DNA from: Burkholderiales bacterium
GTDB taxonomy: Bacteria; Pseudomonadota; Gammaproteobacteria; Burkholderiales; Burkholderiaceae_C
NCBI GenBank assembly: GCA_003963115.1
Contig: RXJQ01000017.1
Span: 124,001 to 188,000, forward strand
Reading direction: 5' to 3'
DNA length: 64,000 bases
Below, piece by piece: positions 26,784 through 38,309 of the stretch (position 1 is its first letter; every line of letters starts with the position of its first letter). The notes below the pieces were generated by a model. That model made no database searches. It was not told where the DNA came from and saw only the letters and a program-made list of their open reading frames with translations. The position numbers were made by a program, and so were the translations under genes.

Positions 26784-27584
26784 ATGACGGACACCTGGTC
26801 CATTGGCGACACCACGCTCTCCAGCCGCTTCCTGCTGGGCACCGCCGGCTACCCCTCACCCCAGGTCTTGCGTGAAGCCATCGAGGCCTCAGGCTCGCAG
26901 GTGCTCACGCTGGGCCTCAAGCGCACACTGGCCGTGCCAGGTGGTGGCGACAACGGCTTCGTGCAGATCATCCGTGACACGGCCAAGGAGCGCGGCGCCC
27001 ACCTGCTGCCCAACACCGCCGGATGCCGCAGCGCGCGCGAGGCCATCAACCTGGCCCACATGGCCCGCGAGCTGCTGGGCACCAGCTGGATCAAGCTCGA
27101 AGTGGTGGGCGACGAACAGACGCTGCAACCCGACCCATTCGAGCTGGTCGAGGCCGCGCGCCAGCTCCATCAGGATGGCTTCGTCGTGCTGCCTTACTGC
27201 ACCGATGACCTGGTCAGTGCACAACGCCTGGTCGATGCCGGCTGCCGCATCCTCATGCCCTGGGCCGCGCCCATCGGCTCGGGTCTGGGCCTGCTCAACC
27301 CCTGGGCCTTGCGCACCCTGCGTGCCCGCCTGCCAGACATCACCTTGATCGTCGATGCCGGCCTGGGCGCGCCCTCGCATGCCGCAGCCGCCATGGAGCT
27401 GGGCATGGACGCGGTGCTGCTGAACTCGGCCGTCTCCCAATCGGGCAACCCGGTTGGCATGGCCCGCGCCTTTGCGCACGCCGTTCAAGGCGGCCGCACG
27501 GGCTTCAAGGCCGGCCTCATGCCCACCAGCGATGTGGCCGTGGCCACCACGCCCGTGGGTGGCCAGCCCTTCGTGTTGTTGTGA
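26784..27584 (+). CDS. thiG: Thiazole synthase
   Basis: 266 residues, ATG at 26784 with GAAGGAGA upstream. The (beta/alpha)8 enzyme is recognised from FLLGTAGYPSP, the TLGLKR segment (position of the Schiff-base lysine region), LPNTAGCRSAREA, WIKLEVVGD, GCRILMPWAAPIGSGLGL and DAGLGAPSHAAAAMELGMDAVLLNSAV. It forms the thiazole phosphate from deoxyxylulose phosphate, iminoglycine and ThiS thiocarboxylate. Its stop overlaps the next ATG by one base. Confidence 0.96.
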   Translation: MTDTWSIGDTTLSSRFLLGTAGYPSPQVLREAIEASGSQVLTLGLKRTLAVPGGGDNGFVQIIRDTAKERGAHLLPNTAGCRSAREAINLAHMARELLGTSWIKLEVVGDEQTLQPDPFELVEAARQLHQDGFVVLPYCTDDLVSAQRLVDAGCRILMPWAAPIGSGLGLLNPWALRTLRARLPDITLIVDAGLGAPSHAAAAMELGMDAVLLNSAVSQSGNPVGMARAFAHAVQGGRTGFKAGLMPTSDVAVATTPVGGQPFVLL

Positions 27585-29227
27585 TGCCAGACCAGCCACG
27601 CCCCCCCATCATCTGGAGCATCGCCGGCCATGACAGCAGCGGCGGCGCCGGCCTGAGTGCCGACCAGCGCGCCGCCGACGCCATGGGCGTGCACCTGTGC
27701 CCCATCGTGGCCAGCCTCACGGCCCAGCGCTCCACCGGCGTGGACGCGATCTTCCCCGTCTCGCCCAGCCAGTTGCTGGCACAGATGCAGGCGCTCGGTG
27801 AAGACATGTCCCCGCAAGTCATCAAGACCGGCCTGCTGGGTGACGTCACGCTGATCAACACCGTGGCCGAATGGGTGCGGCAACGCCGTGCCCAGCAGCC
27901 CGATCTGGCCTTGGTGATCGACCCTGTGCTGGGGGCCTCAGCCGGTGGGGCGGCCTTCAGCAACGAAGCCGTGGTGCAGGCATACCGACGCGAGCTGCTG
28001 CCCCTGGCCACCTTGATCACCCCCAATCGCGCCGAGGCCTTGCGCCTGCTGGGCAAGCCTGCGCGCCACGATGGCCCCGCTGACGAGCTGCCCCAGCTGG
28101 CCTCGCTGCTGCGGGCCATGGGCGCCCATAGCGTCGTTATCACCGGTGGCGACGCGCCTGGCTCGACACGGGGTGCGGACTGGGCCATGGACTGGCTGGA
28201 CACGCCTCACGCGCAGGGCTGGCTGTGCAGCCGCCGTGTGCCCACGCGCGATCACCACGGCAGTGGCTGCACGTTTGCGAGCGCCGCCGCCAGCGCACTG
28301 GCACTCGGCCACGTCAGCGCCGATGCAGTCGTGCTGGCCAAGATGCTGACCACCCAGGCCTTGCGCCATGCACATGCCGCCGGCCAGGGCCCCGGCCCGG
28401 TGATGGCCAGTGCGGCCCATGCGCTGGGGCCTCTGCCCTATCTGGGCATCGGCCAGGACCTGCCCTGGCAACTCACGCACGGCCAGAACCAGGAAGACGG
28501 CAGCAGCACACCCTTGTTCCGGCCATTCCAAGCGCCGGCCGATGGCCTCTACGGCATCCTGCCTGACAGCACCCAGCTCGACGCTGCGGCCCAGGCGGGC
28601 TTGCGCTGCCTGCAACTGCGGCACAAGGCCAGAGAGGGCGTCGAGGCCCACATCGATGCCAGCACCGACAGCTGCATCCGCCACCAGGCCCTGCTGTTCA
28701 TCAACGACCACTGGCAGCAGGCTCTGCAACGCCTGCAACAGCCTCACCTGAAGCCGGGCCTGAAGCTGGGCCTGCACCTCGGTCAGGAGGACCTGCTATC
28801 GCTCGACCTGGCCGCACGCGAACAGATCTTGTCGGCACGCCATGACGTGGTCCTGGGCCTGAGCTCGCACAGCGCCTGGGAACTGGCCCGCGCGGCCGGT
28901 TGCGGTGCCAGCCTGATCGCCTGCGGCCCGGTCATGCCCACGACCACCAAGGACATGCCCTGGGTCCCGCAAGGCCAGGATAATCTGCGCTGGTGGGTGC
29001 AGCACAGCCCGGCTCCAGTCGTGGCCATCGGCGGCCTGCTGAGCCCGGCAAACGTCGAACGGTTTGCATCCGCCCAACCCGCTGCACTGTGCGTGGTGCG
29101 CGGGCTGGGCAGCTCCGCCAGCGAGATGGCCGCGCGCCTGCCCGGACTGCAAGCGGCCGTTCAAGCAGGCCGTGCGCAAGCCCAACCGGTCTTGCCTCAT
29201 CTGAGCTTGCTTCACCCTGTGCTGTAG
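27584..29227 (+). CDS. thiDE: Fused HMP(-P) kinase ThiD / thiamine phosphate synthase ThiE
   Basis: 547 residues from the ATG at 27584 (TGATG overlap with thiG). Residues 1-~265 are ThiD: IAGHDSSGGAGLSADQRAA, VIKTGLLGD, DPVLGASAG, ITPNRAEA, DHHGSGCTFASAAASALA. Residues ~320-547 are ThiE: LQLRHKA in place of QLRDK, FINDHW, LGLHLGQEDL, LGLSSHS, LIACGPVMPTTTKDM and PVVAIGGLLSP. The product phosphorylates HMP-P and couples it to thiazole phosphate. All recognisable ThiE motifs remain, although the first is substituted (RDK to RHK, NDR to NDH). A linker of ~50 residues joins the halves. Confidence 0.92.
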   Translation: MPDQPRPPIIWSIAGHDSSGGAGLSADQRAADAMGVHLCPIVASLTAQRSTGVDAIFPVSPSQLLAQMQALGEDMSPQVIKTGLLGDVTLINTVAEWVRQRRAQQPDLALVIDPVLGASAGGAAFSNEAVVQAYRRELLPLATLITPNRAEALRLLGKPARHDGPADELPQLASLLRAMGAHSVVITGGDAPGSTRGADWAMDWLDTPHAQGWLCSRRVPTRDHHGSGCTFASAAASALALGHVSADAVVLAKMLTTQALRHAHAAGQGPGPVMASAAHALGPLPYLGIGQDLPWQLTHGQNQEDGSSTPLFRPFQAPADGLYGILPDSTQLDAAAQAGLRCLQLRHKAREGVEAHIDASTDSCIRHQALLFINDHWQQALQRLQQPHLKPGLKLGLHLGQEDLLSLDLAAREQILSARHDVVLGLSSHSAWELARAAGCGASLIACGPVMPTTTKDMPWVPQGQDNLRWWVQHSPAPVVAIGGLLSPANVERFASAQPAALCVVRGLGSSASEMAARLPGLQAAVQAGRAQAQPVLPHLSLLHPVL

Positions 29228-29346
29228 TTGCACAACGGCCTCCCCTTGCTGGCCACCTCGCTTTTCAGCGCCGCGGCTTTCTGATAGCGTGAGAGCACCC
29301 CGGTGGTGCAAGCCACCCTGCACCCATCAGTGGAGGAAGAGCCCGG

Positions 29347-31173
29347 ATGACGCCATCAGTCCGCAGACCGCCGGCCTGGCGCCTCTATCTGTACATGCTG
29401 GCCCCTTCCGTGGTGATCGTGATTTTGGTGGGGGCCCTGGCCATCGGCAGCGTCAAGGTCTTGGGCGCCGTGCGTGCTTACGTCGGTGGCGAGAGCTTGT
29501 GGTCCAAGTCGCGCAATGAGGCGGTGCAGCACCTGCTGGTCTACGCCAACACAAGCGATCCCATGGAATACGCCTTGTTCGAACAAGCGCTGAAGGTGCC
29601 CCTGGGAGACAGGCGTGCCCGTGAGGGCATGATGCACGCCCCTCTGGACTGGCCCACGGTTCGCAAAGCCTTCATCGATGGCGGCAACCACCCCGACGAC
29701 ATCGACGGGATGATCGAGCTCTTTCGGCACTTCGGCGATGAAGCCTTGTTCAAGGATTCGCTGGATGCCTGGATCGAGGGCGATCGCCTCATTGCCCGGC
29801 TGCAAGAGATCGCACCCCAATTGCGTGACGAGATCAAGCGAGAGGCCTCTGACGACGAAGTCAAGGCCACCTTGACCCAGATCCACAGCATCAACCAGGC
29901 CCTGTTCAATGCGGAGATCGCCTTCAGCCGCAACCTGGGACATGCCTCGCGCGTCACGGAGCAGATCCTCATCGGCAGTGTCACGCTGGCTGCCGTGGCG
30001 CTGTCCCTGATCGGTTACCTCGTGATCCGTCGAGGCCTTAAACGCCAGCAGCTCTATCAGCAGGACATTGCCCGGGCGCATCGGCGCTGGGAGCTGGCCG
30101 TCGTGGGAGCGGAACTGGGTCTGTTCGAGGTGGATGCCGATGGGGCCGAGGTGATGCTGGACGCCCAGGCCGCCGCCCTCTATGGCTTGCCGCAGGTGGC
30201 CGTCACCCTGACGGGGCCCGAGTTGCTGCAACGCATGGCCCCCGAGGATCGCCGCCGTGCCGACCAGGCCTTCCGCGACGCCGTCACCAACCGCAGCGTG
30301 TTTCGGTTGACCGTGCGCGTGCCGCTGCCAGGTGGCCAAAGCCGCTATCTGGAGACCCTGGGCAGCCTGCCGGACAACGGGGATGACTCGGACGAGGTGC
30401 AGCGGGTCATCGGCGTGATCCGCGACGTCACCCAGGAAAAAGCGCGGGCCCAGCTGGCGCTGGAGCGCGATGCCGCCGAGCGCGTGGCCATCTCTCAGCG
30501 CGGCTTCCTCTCGCGCCTGAGCCATGAGCTGCGCACCCCGCTCAATGCCATCCTGGGCTTTGCGCAACTGCTCACGATGGACCACCTGCACCCCCTGCCA
30601 CCCACGCAGCACAAGCAGGTGGAGTGGATTTTTGATGCCGGTCAGCAATTGCTCAAGCTCGTGGAGGATGTGCTTGACCTCAGCAAGGTCGAAGCAGGCG
30701 AGATCGGCATCAGCTTGCAGGACTGCGATCTGGGCACCGTGCTCGACAGCAGCCTGATCCTGATCGAGTCTGCCCGCATCCAGCACAAGGTCACCATTGT
30801 CAAGCGCGTTGCGCAACCCGCCCCCAAGGTGGTCGCCGACCCGCAGCGCTTGCAGCAGGTGCTGGTCAACCTGCTGACCAATGGCTGCAAGTACAACCAG
30901 CCTGGCGGCCAGGTCACGGTGGAGGCGCGGGAGGTGGCCAACCGCGTGCTCATCGACGTCACCGACAACGGCATCGGCCTGACCCAGCAGGACGCCGAAG
31001 CCCTGTTTCAGCCCTTTAGGCGCGTGGCAGCCGTTTCAGCCAAGGTCGAGGGCTCGGGCTTGGGTCTGTACATCGTCAAGCAGCTGGTCGAACGCATGGG
31101 CGGCACGGTCTCGGTCCACAGCGAACCCGGCAAGGGCTCGCGCTTTTCGGTGGAGCTGCCGAAATCCGCCTAA
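29347..31173 (+). CDS. Membrane sensor histidine kinase with PAS domain
   Basis: 608 residues, ATG at 29347 after GAGGAAGAG. A first membrane helix (~14-38) and a second (~208-230) bracket a ~170-residue periplasmic sensor with acidic and helical character. A PAS-like domain follows (~250-370, ELAVVGAELGLFEVDADG). HisKA has the phospho-acceptor in LSHELRTPLNAILGFAQLL (His393). The HATPase_c boxes are NLLTNGCKYNQPGG (N), DNGIGL (G1) and GSGLGLYIVKQLVE (G2). No receiver domain and no adjacent response regulator are present, so the partner must be elsewhere. The signal is unknown. Confidence 0.88.
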   Translation: MTPSVRRPPAWRLYLYMLAPSVVIVILVGALAIGSVKVLGAVRAYVGGESLWSKSRNEAVQHLLVYANTSDPMEYALFEQALKVPLGDRRAREGMMHAPLDWPTVRKAFIDGGNHPDDIDGMIELFRHFGDEALFKDSLDAWIEGDRLIARLQEIAPQLRDEIKREASDDEVKATLTQIHSINQALFNAEIAFSRNLGHASRVTEQILIGSVTLAAVALSLIGYLVIRRGLKRQQLYQQDIARAHRRWELAVVGAELGLFEVDADGAEVMLDAQAAALYGLPQVAVTLTGPELLQRMAPEDRRRADQAFRDAVTNRSVFRLTVRVPLPGGQSRYLETLGSLPDNGDDSDEVQRVIGVIRDVTQEKARAQLALERDAAERVAISQRGFLSRLSHELRTPLNAILGFAQLLTMDHLHPLPPTQHKQVEWIFDAGQQLLKLVEDVLDLSKVEAGEIGISLQDCDLGTVLDSSLILIESARIQHKVTIVKRVAQPAPKVVADPQRLQQVLVNLLTNGCKYNQPGGQVTVEAREVANRVLIDVTDNGIGLTQQDAEALFQPFRRVAAVSAKVEGSGLGLYIVKQLVERMGGTVSVHSEPGKGSRFSVELPKSA

Positions 31174-31207
31174 AGCGGCCTGAAGCCGCCTGGCCGGGTC
31201 AGCCGGC

Positions 31208-31693
31208 TCAATGGTTGCGCGGACCCAGCTCGCCGTTTTCCAGCCACTCGCGCAGGGTCGTGACCATGTCGCGGTCGTTGTGCAGCCAGGCGCTGTGGCG
31301 GTAGTCGTTGTAGTAGGCCTCTTCCGGCGTCTGCTCGGCCATGCCCAGGTAGACGAAGCGCAGCACCATCTGCTGGGCCTGGGGCTCTTCGATCGAGATG
31401 GTCAGGCGGATCGGCACGGTTTCGCCATGCGGCTGGGGCGTGAACTGCATGCTGTGCAGCGGCACGGTGCGCACCTCGTCCTGCAGCACGTGCTGCCCGA
31501 AGCGCAGGGTGCGCTGGAACACGCCGGCCTCCGTCTCCTGCCAATCGCAGGACTCTGGGCCGTTGGGAAAGCGCTGCGGCGTCTGCACGCGCGCCATCAG
31601 GCCTTGCCACAGCTGCTCGCGCGTGAAAACCGCCACCATGCTCCGCATGGCCAGCTGAGGGGAATTGATCTCGATGAGGTGTTCGAAACGCAT
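31208..31693 (-). CDS. DUF1857 / AtaL-like SRPBCC family protein
   Basis: 161 residues, ATG at 31693. MRFEHLIEINSP.LA...FTREQLWQGLMARVQTPQRFPNG, then TLRFGQHVLQDEVRTVPLHSMQF and IEEPQAQQMVLRFVYLGMAEQTPEEAYYNDYRHSAW, matches DUF1857, a START/SRPBCC-fold family with no settled function. It is cytoplasmic, with no signal. It converges on the histidine kinase gene. A foldback repeat begins only 10 bases upstream of its start codon and there is no obvious ribosome binding site, so its expression may depend on sequences inside that repeat. Confidence 0.8.
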   Translation of the reverse strand: MRFEHLIEINSPQLAMRSMVAVFTREQLWQGLMARVQTPQRFPNGPESCDWQETEAGVFQRTLRFGQHVLQDEVRTVPLHSMQFTPQPHGETVPIRLTISIEEPQAQQMVLRFVYLGMAEQTPEEAYYNDYRHSAWLHNDRDMVTTLREWLENGELGPRNH

Positions 31694-31702
31694 GGGGTGA
31701 GC

Positions 31703-31974
31703 TTAGAACGTGTTTACGATCTTTTCATAGTGCCCGTTGCCTCGCAAAGACAGTGGCTGCAAGGCGCAAACCGCAGTCGGGCTGGTGGCCCGGCGAGGAT
31801 TTGCAACGCCGCAGACGCTGCCTTTGCGAAGCAACCCTTAGGGCAAGGCAGCAAACAGCCGCAAGCGTCGTTGCCCACCTTGGCCATGCCACCAGCATGG
31901 CCTGCGGCGTGCGCCTAGATTGCGGCTTTTTGCTGCCTTGCGGGCACGATGAAAAGATCGCAAATACGTTCTTA
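31703..31974. mobile_element. Foldback (MITE-like) near-palindromic element flanked by TTA
   Basis: The sequence from 31706 (GAACGT) to 31971 (ACGTTC) is a 266-bp imperfect palindrome centred at 31838.5. Counting from 31703, the outer 34 bases of the two arms match at 30 positions, both containing CGATCTTTTCAT and GTGCCCG. Inner segments also mirror each other: GCTGGTGGC near 31777 against GCCACCAGC near 31890. The ends are flanked by TTA at 31703-31705 and 31972-31974, fitting a 3-bp target duplication of the TNA type used by some IS5-family groups. It encodes no protein. I infer a non-autonomous element mobilised by a transposase elsewhere. Confidence 0.7.
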
Positions 31975-32148
31975 CTGCAAGGGCGGTTTTCACATGGCTG
32001 AACGCGCCGTACCACTTGTTGACGCGCAACCACCCAAGGTCAACGGGGTGATCTCAAGGCCCGGCAGGTCAAGGCCAGGGCAGACTACACTCGCATTTGC
32101 CTTGTCCGTCAACTCACGTCGCGTCTCTCAGGGCGCGGCCTGCTGTCC
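31975..32148 (+). promoter_or_regulatory. bioB: bioB upstream region
   Basis: Between the foldback element and bioB there are 174 bases without a gene. An inverted repeat TTGTTGACG (32016-32024) / GGTCAACGG (32038-32046) with a 13-base spacer loosely resembles a BirA operator half-site pair (TTGT..ACC), but the spacing and outer bases differ. A TACACT (32086-32091) is a possible -10 and would give a ~50-base leader. Confidence 0.3.
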
Positions 32149-33234
32149 ATGTCTTCTCAGTGCACGACCACTTCCCCCACTGACACCGCCAAGCCCATCC
32201 AGCTTGTGCCCAAGAAATCGGTGCTCAACAGCCACGGCTGCGGCGGCGACTGCACTGATCCGGACTTCGCAGACGGCCGCTGGCCCCGTGCCAAGGTGCT
32301 GGCGCTGTTCAACCTGCCCTTCAACGACCTGCTGTGGCAGGCCCAGCAGGTGCACCGCCAGCACTGGGACGCCAACGAGATCGAGCACGCCACGCTGCTG
32401 TCGGTCAAGACCGGCGGCTGTCCGGAAGACTGCGGCTATTGTCCTCAATCGGCCTCCTACGACACGGGCGTGGAGGCGAGCAAGCTGATGTCGCCAGGCG
32501 AGGTGCGCGAGGCCGTGATCGCCGCGCGCGAGGCCGGAGCCAGCCGCTTCTGCATGGGCGCCGCCTGGCGTGCCCCGAAAGACCGTGACATCGAGAAGGT
32601 GGCCGAGTTGATCGGCGTGATCAAGGACGAGGGCCTGGAAGCCTGCTGCACCCTGGGCATGCTGACCGACTCTCAGGCCCAGTCCCTCAAGAACGCCGGG
32701 CTGGACTACTACAACCACAACCTGGACACCGCCCCCGAGCTGTACGGCGACATCATCACCACGCGCGACCTGGAAGACCGCCTTCACACGCTGGAGCATG
32801 TGCGCAAGGCCAACCTGAAGGTGTGCAGTGGCGGCATCGTCGGCATGGGCGAAACACGTGAAGGCCGCGCCGGTCTGATCGCCCAGCTGGCCAACCTGCC
32901 CACCTACCCCGAGTCCGTGCCCATCAACGACCTGGTGCGCGTACCCGGCACCCCGCTGGCCGATACCCCCCAGCTCGACCCGCTGGAGTTCGTGCGCACC
33001 ATCGCCGTGGCCCGCATCACCATGCCCACCGCACGCGTGCGCCTGTCGGCCGGCCGCCAGCAGATGAGCGAGGCTGTGCAGGCCCTGTGCTTCCTGGCTG
33101 GCGCCAACTCCATCTTCTACGGCGACAAGCTGCTGACCACCGGCAACCCCGCCTTCGACAAGGACCAGGCCCTGATGCGCAAGCTGGGCCTGCGCAGCGG
33201 CAAGGCCGTGACGGCGCGCACCGAAGTCGCCTGA
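32149..33234 (+). CDS. bioB: Biotin synthase
   Basis: 361 residues. The radical SAM cluster motif is [11 protein letters not shown], followed by [65 protein letters not shown] and [12 protein letters not shown], all conserved in BioB (the last arginine region binds the auxiliary [2Fe-2S]). It inserts sulfur into dethiobiotin. The N-terminus is ~45 residues longer than E. coli BioB and holds an extra HGCGGDC motif, common in betaproteobacteria. No other bio genes are nearby. No clear ribosome binding site precedes the ATG. Confidence 0.95.
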   Translation: MSSQCTTTSPTDTAKPIQLVPKKSVLNSHGCGGDCTDPDFADGRWPRAKVLALFNLPFNDLLWQAQQVHRQHWDANEIEHATLLSVKTGGCPEDCGYCPQSASYDTGVEASKLMSPGEVREAVIAAREAGASRFCMGAAWRAPKDRDIEKVAELIGVIKDEGLEACCTLGMLTDSQAQSLKNAGLDYYNHNLDTAPELYGDIITTRDLEDRLHTLEHVRKANLKVCSGGIVGMGETREGRAGLIAQLANLPTYPESVPINDLVRVPGTPLADTPQLDPLEFVRTIAVARITMPTARVRLSAGRQQMSEAVQALCFLAGANSIFYGDKLLTTGNPAFDKDQALMRKLGLRSGKAVTARTEVA

Positions 33235-33348
33235 GAACGATACCGCCCGACAACACCGCCCGTTACCCCGCTGATCTCCAGACCAGCTTGGGGCTGGGTC
33301 CATCCATAATGGTGCGACCAGCCATGCAAGCAGGGAAGGAGCGCCTTG

Positions 33349-36306
<2,958 letters not shown>

Positions 36307-36320
36307 CATCAACCTGGCTG

Positions 36321-36821
36321 TCAAGCGCGCTTTTTGGGCACCCAGGCCCAGACCATCTCGCACTGGATCGGCTCCTGGCCCGACTCGTCGGTGATGCTCA
36401 CAGGCACCGTGACCTCGCCCTTGTCCTGCGAGAGGATCTGCTGGATCTGCTCGGGACGCAGCTGGGCCACGGCCTTCATGTCGCCCACCGAGCGCTTGAG
36501 GTAGTCCACCTTGAGCGTCTTGATCAGGGGCAGCTTGTCGTCAGGCACGTTCATGCCCACGCAAAAGCCGGTGGCGGTTTCGGCCAGCAGGGCCATGGCG
36601 GCCGCGTGCACGCCCTTGATGTGGTTCTGCACCTTGCGGCGGTTGCGGATGCTCACCACCACGCGCTGGTTGCTGATCTCCTCGAAGCGCAGCTTGGCCG
36701 TGCCGACCAGGGGCACCACATTGCCGAGCACGAAGCTGGTCAGCCAGGGGCTCAGACCGGCAGGCAGGCCCTGGAACTTGGCAACGGTGCGGCTGAGTTG
36801 ATTGGGCTTGCTGCTGCTCAT
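36321..36821 (-). CDS. DUF4442 (hotdog thioesterase-like) protein
   Basis: 166 residues, ATG at 36821 preceded by GGAG. SPWLTSFVLGNVVPLVGTAKLRFEEISNQRVVVSIRNRRKVQNHIKGVHAAAMALLAETATGFCVGMNVPDDKLPLIKTLKVDYLKRSVGDMKA has the hotdog-fold layout of DUF4442, related to PaaI-like acyl-CoA thioesterases (N-H-I-K-G-V-H-A-A core). It lies 50 bases downstream of the second DUF1501 gene on the same strand and could be cotranscribed. The substrate is unknown. Confidence 0.85.
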   Translation of the reverse strand: MSSSKPNQLSRTVAKFQGLPAGLSPWLTSFVLGNVVPLVGTAKLRFEEISNQRVVVSIRNRRKVQNHIKGVHAAAMALLAETATGFCVGMNVPDDKLPLIKTLKVDYLKRSVGDMKAVAQLRPEQIQQILSQDKGEVTVPVSITDESGQEPIQCEMVWAWVPKKRA

Positions 36822-36871
36822 GCGGACTCCATGTGAACTGGGGCCGCATGGTAGCGCGTTCAGGCGCGATT

Positions 36872-38284
36872 TCAGCTCGAGGCGGCGGCCTGGGGCGTGA
36901 AGAGATCCGCCAGCACGCTCGCATCGAAGGCCGATGCATGCGGGGCGATCAGCGTGCGCTGGTCCGTGGCACTGACGCCCATCCAGCCCGCCAACGCGGT
37001 GGCCAGCTGGTCCACGGCCATGGTGGGCAGCAGGCGGCCCTGGCCGATGTCCTGCGCGCCTTGCAGGCCGGCGTCGGGCAGCTGCCCATAGAAGCGCCCG
37101 CCCTGCACGGCCCCACCCAGCACGAAGTGGTAGCCGCCCCAACCATGGTCGGAGCCATCGCCATTGCTGCTGAGCGTGCGGCCAAAGTCGCTGGCGGTGA
37201 AGGTGGTGACCTGGTTGGCCACGCCCAGCTCATTGGTGGCATCGGCAAAGCTCTGAAGCGCACTGGCCACTTGCCCCAGCAGGATGGGGTGCTGGCTCAT
37301 GAGGTTGTCGTGCATGTCGAAGCCACCCAGCGAGACGAAGAAGACCTGGCGCTTGAGGCCCAGTGCACCGCGCGCCGCGATCATGTTGGCCACCATCTTC
37401 AGCTGTGCGGCCAAGCCATTGCCAGCGGCGAAGGTGGTTGACAGCGCACCCGTCTGGCCCAGCGCCGCACCGAGGTCCACCTGCGCATCGATGGCACGGC
37501 GCATGATGTCGGCATGCATGCGGGCCATCACATGCGTGCTGTCGGGCTGCGTCACCACGCGCTTGAAGAGGTCTGAGCAGGCCGCAGAGCCGTACATGAG
37601 CCCGTCGATGGCCCGCAGTGGTGCCACGCCGGCCGGGTTGAGCATATAGGGCACGACCTGATCACCCGCCACATAGGCAGCGTTGCCCGACAAGCTCACG
37701 CACGTGAAGGCGGCATGGCCATTGCCCGACATGAGCAGGTCACCGAGGTGGCCGCCCCAGCCGGCCTGCGCGCCTTCTTGTGCATAGGTCTGCCAGGCCG
37801 ATTGCTGGTCATTGTGCGAAAACAGCTTGCTGGGCAGCGGCACGCGCTGGGCCTGGAAGTCCGCCAGCGAGGTCGGCTGGATCAAAGGGCCGATGTTGAG
37901 CAAGACCGCGAGCTTGCCTGCGTTGAAGTAGGGCTTGATGGGCGCCAGCGAAGGGGCCAGGGCCATCTGCCGGCTGTTGGGCAGGGGAACGCGCGGCTGC
38001 AGGGCGGTGGCCTGCAAGCCAGACCAGGGCAGGCTGAGGCTGCCGCGTGCCGCGCTGTAGAGCGCATAACTGGCCGCATCGACCGGCACCAGGGTGTTGG
38101 CGTGGTCGTTGCCGCCGTACAGGAATACACACACCAGGGCCTTGTAGTCGCTGGAGGCGGAGCTGGCTGCGGCGGCATCGGCCATGGTGGCCAGGCTCAA
38201 GGCCCAGGGCGCAGCCGAGCCCAGCATCGAGAGGGCAGCGGCCCGCTTCAGAAAGGCGCGGCGACTGGCATCGGGTCGCGTCAT
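36872..38284 (-). CDS. DUF1501 protein with Tat signal (copy A)
   Basis: 470 residues. SRRAFLKRAAALSMLGSAAPWALS is a twin-arginine signal, so it is exported folded. The DUF1501 body begins KALVCVFLYGGNDHANTLVPVD and includes FSHNDQQSAWQT, CVSLSGNAAYVAG, FFVSLGGFDMHDN and TFTASDFGRTLSSNGDGSDHGWGGYHFVLGG, the sulfatase/phosphatase-superfamily-like metal-site motifs (GGFDxH, SDFGR, DHGW). DUF1501 proteins nearly always pair with DUF1800, and neither has a firm function. Here it directly follows DUF1800 copy A (25-base gap) and is paralogous to the gene at 40074. Confidence 0.88.
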   Translation of the reverse strand: MTRPDASRRAFLKRAAALSMLGSAAPWALSLATMADAAAASSASSDYKALVCVFLYGGNDHANTLVPVDAASYALYSAARGSLSLPWSGLQATALQPRVPLPNSRQMALAPSLAPIKPYFNAGKLAVLLNIGPLIQPTSLADFQAQRVPLPSKLFSHNDQQSAWQTYAQEGAQAGWGGHLGDLLMSGNGHAAFTCVSLSGNAAYVAGDQVVPYMLNPAGVAPLRAIDGLMYGSAACSDLFKRVVTQPDSTHVMARMHADIMRRAIDAQVDLGAALGQTGALSTTFAAGNGLAAQLKMVANMIAARGALGLKRQVFFVSLGGFDMHDNLMSQHPILLGQVASALQSFADATNELGVANQVTTFTASDFGRTLSSNGDGSDHGWGGYHFVLGGAVQGGRFYGQLPDAGLQGAQDIGQGRLLPTMAVDQLATALAGWMGVSATDQRTLIAPHASAFDASVLADLFTPQAAASS

Positions 38285-38309
38285 GGTGTGTTCATTTTCG
38301 AGTTCGTCC

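Noticed and set aside
31174-31207. GCGGC/GCCGC hairpin between the convergent kinase and DUF1857 genes as a terminator
   Set aside because: Stem of only 5 bp and no T-run on either strand.
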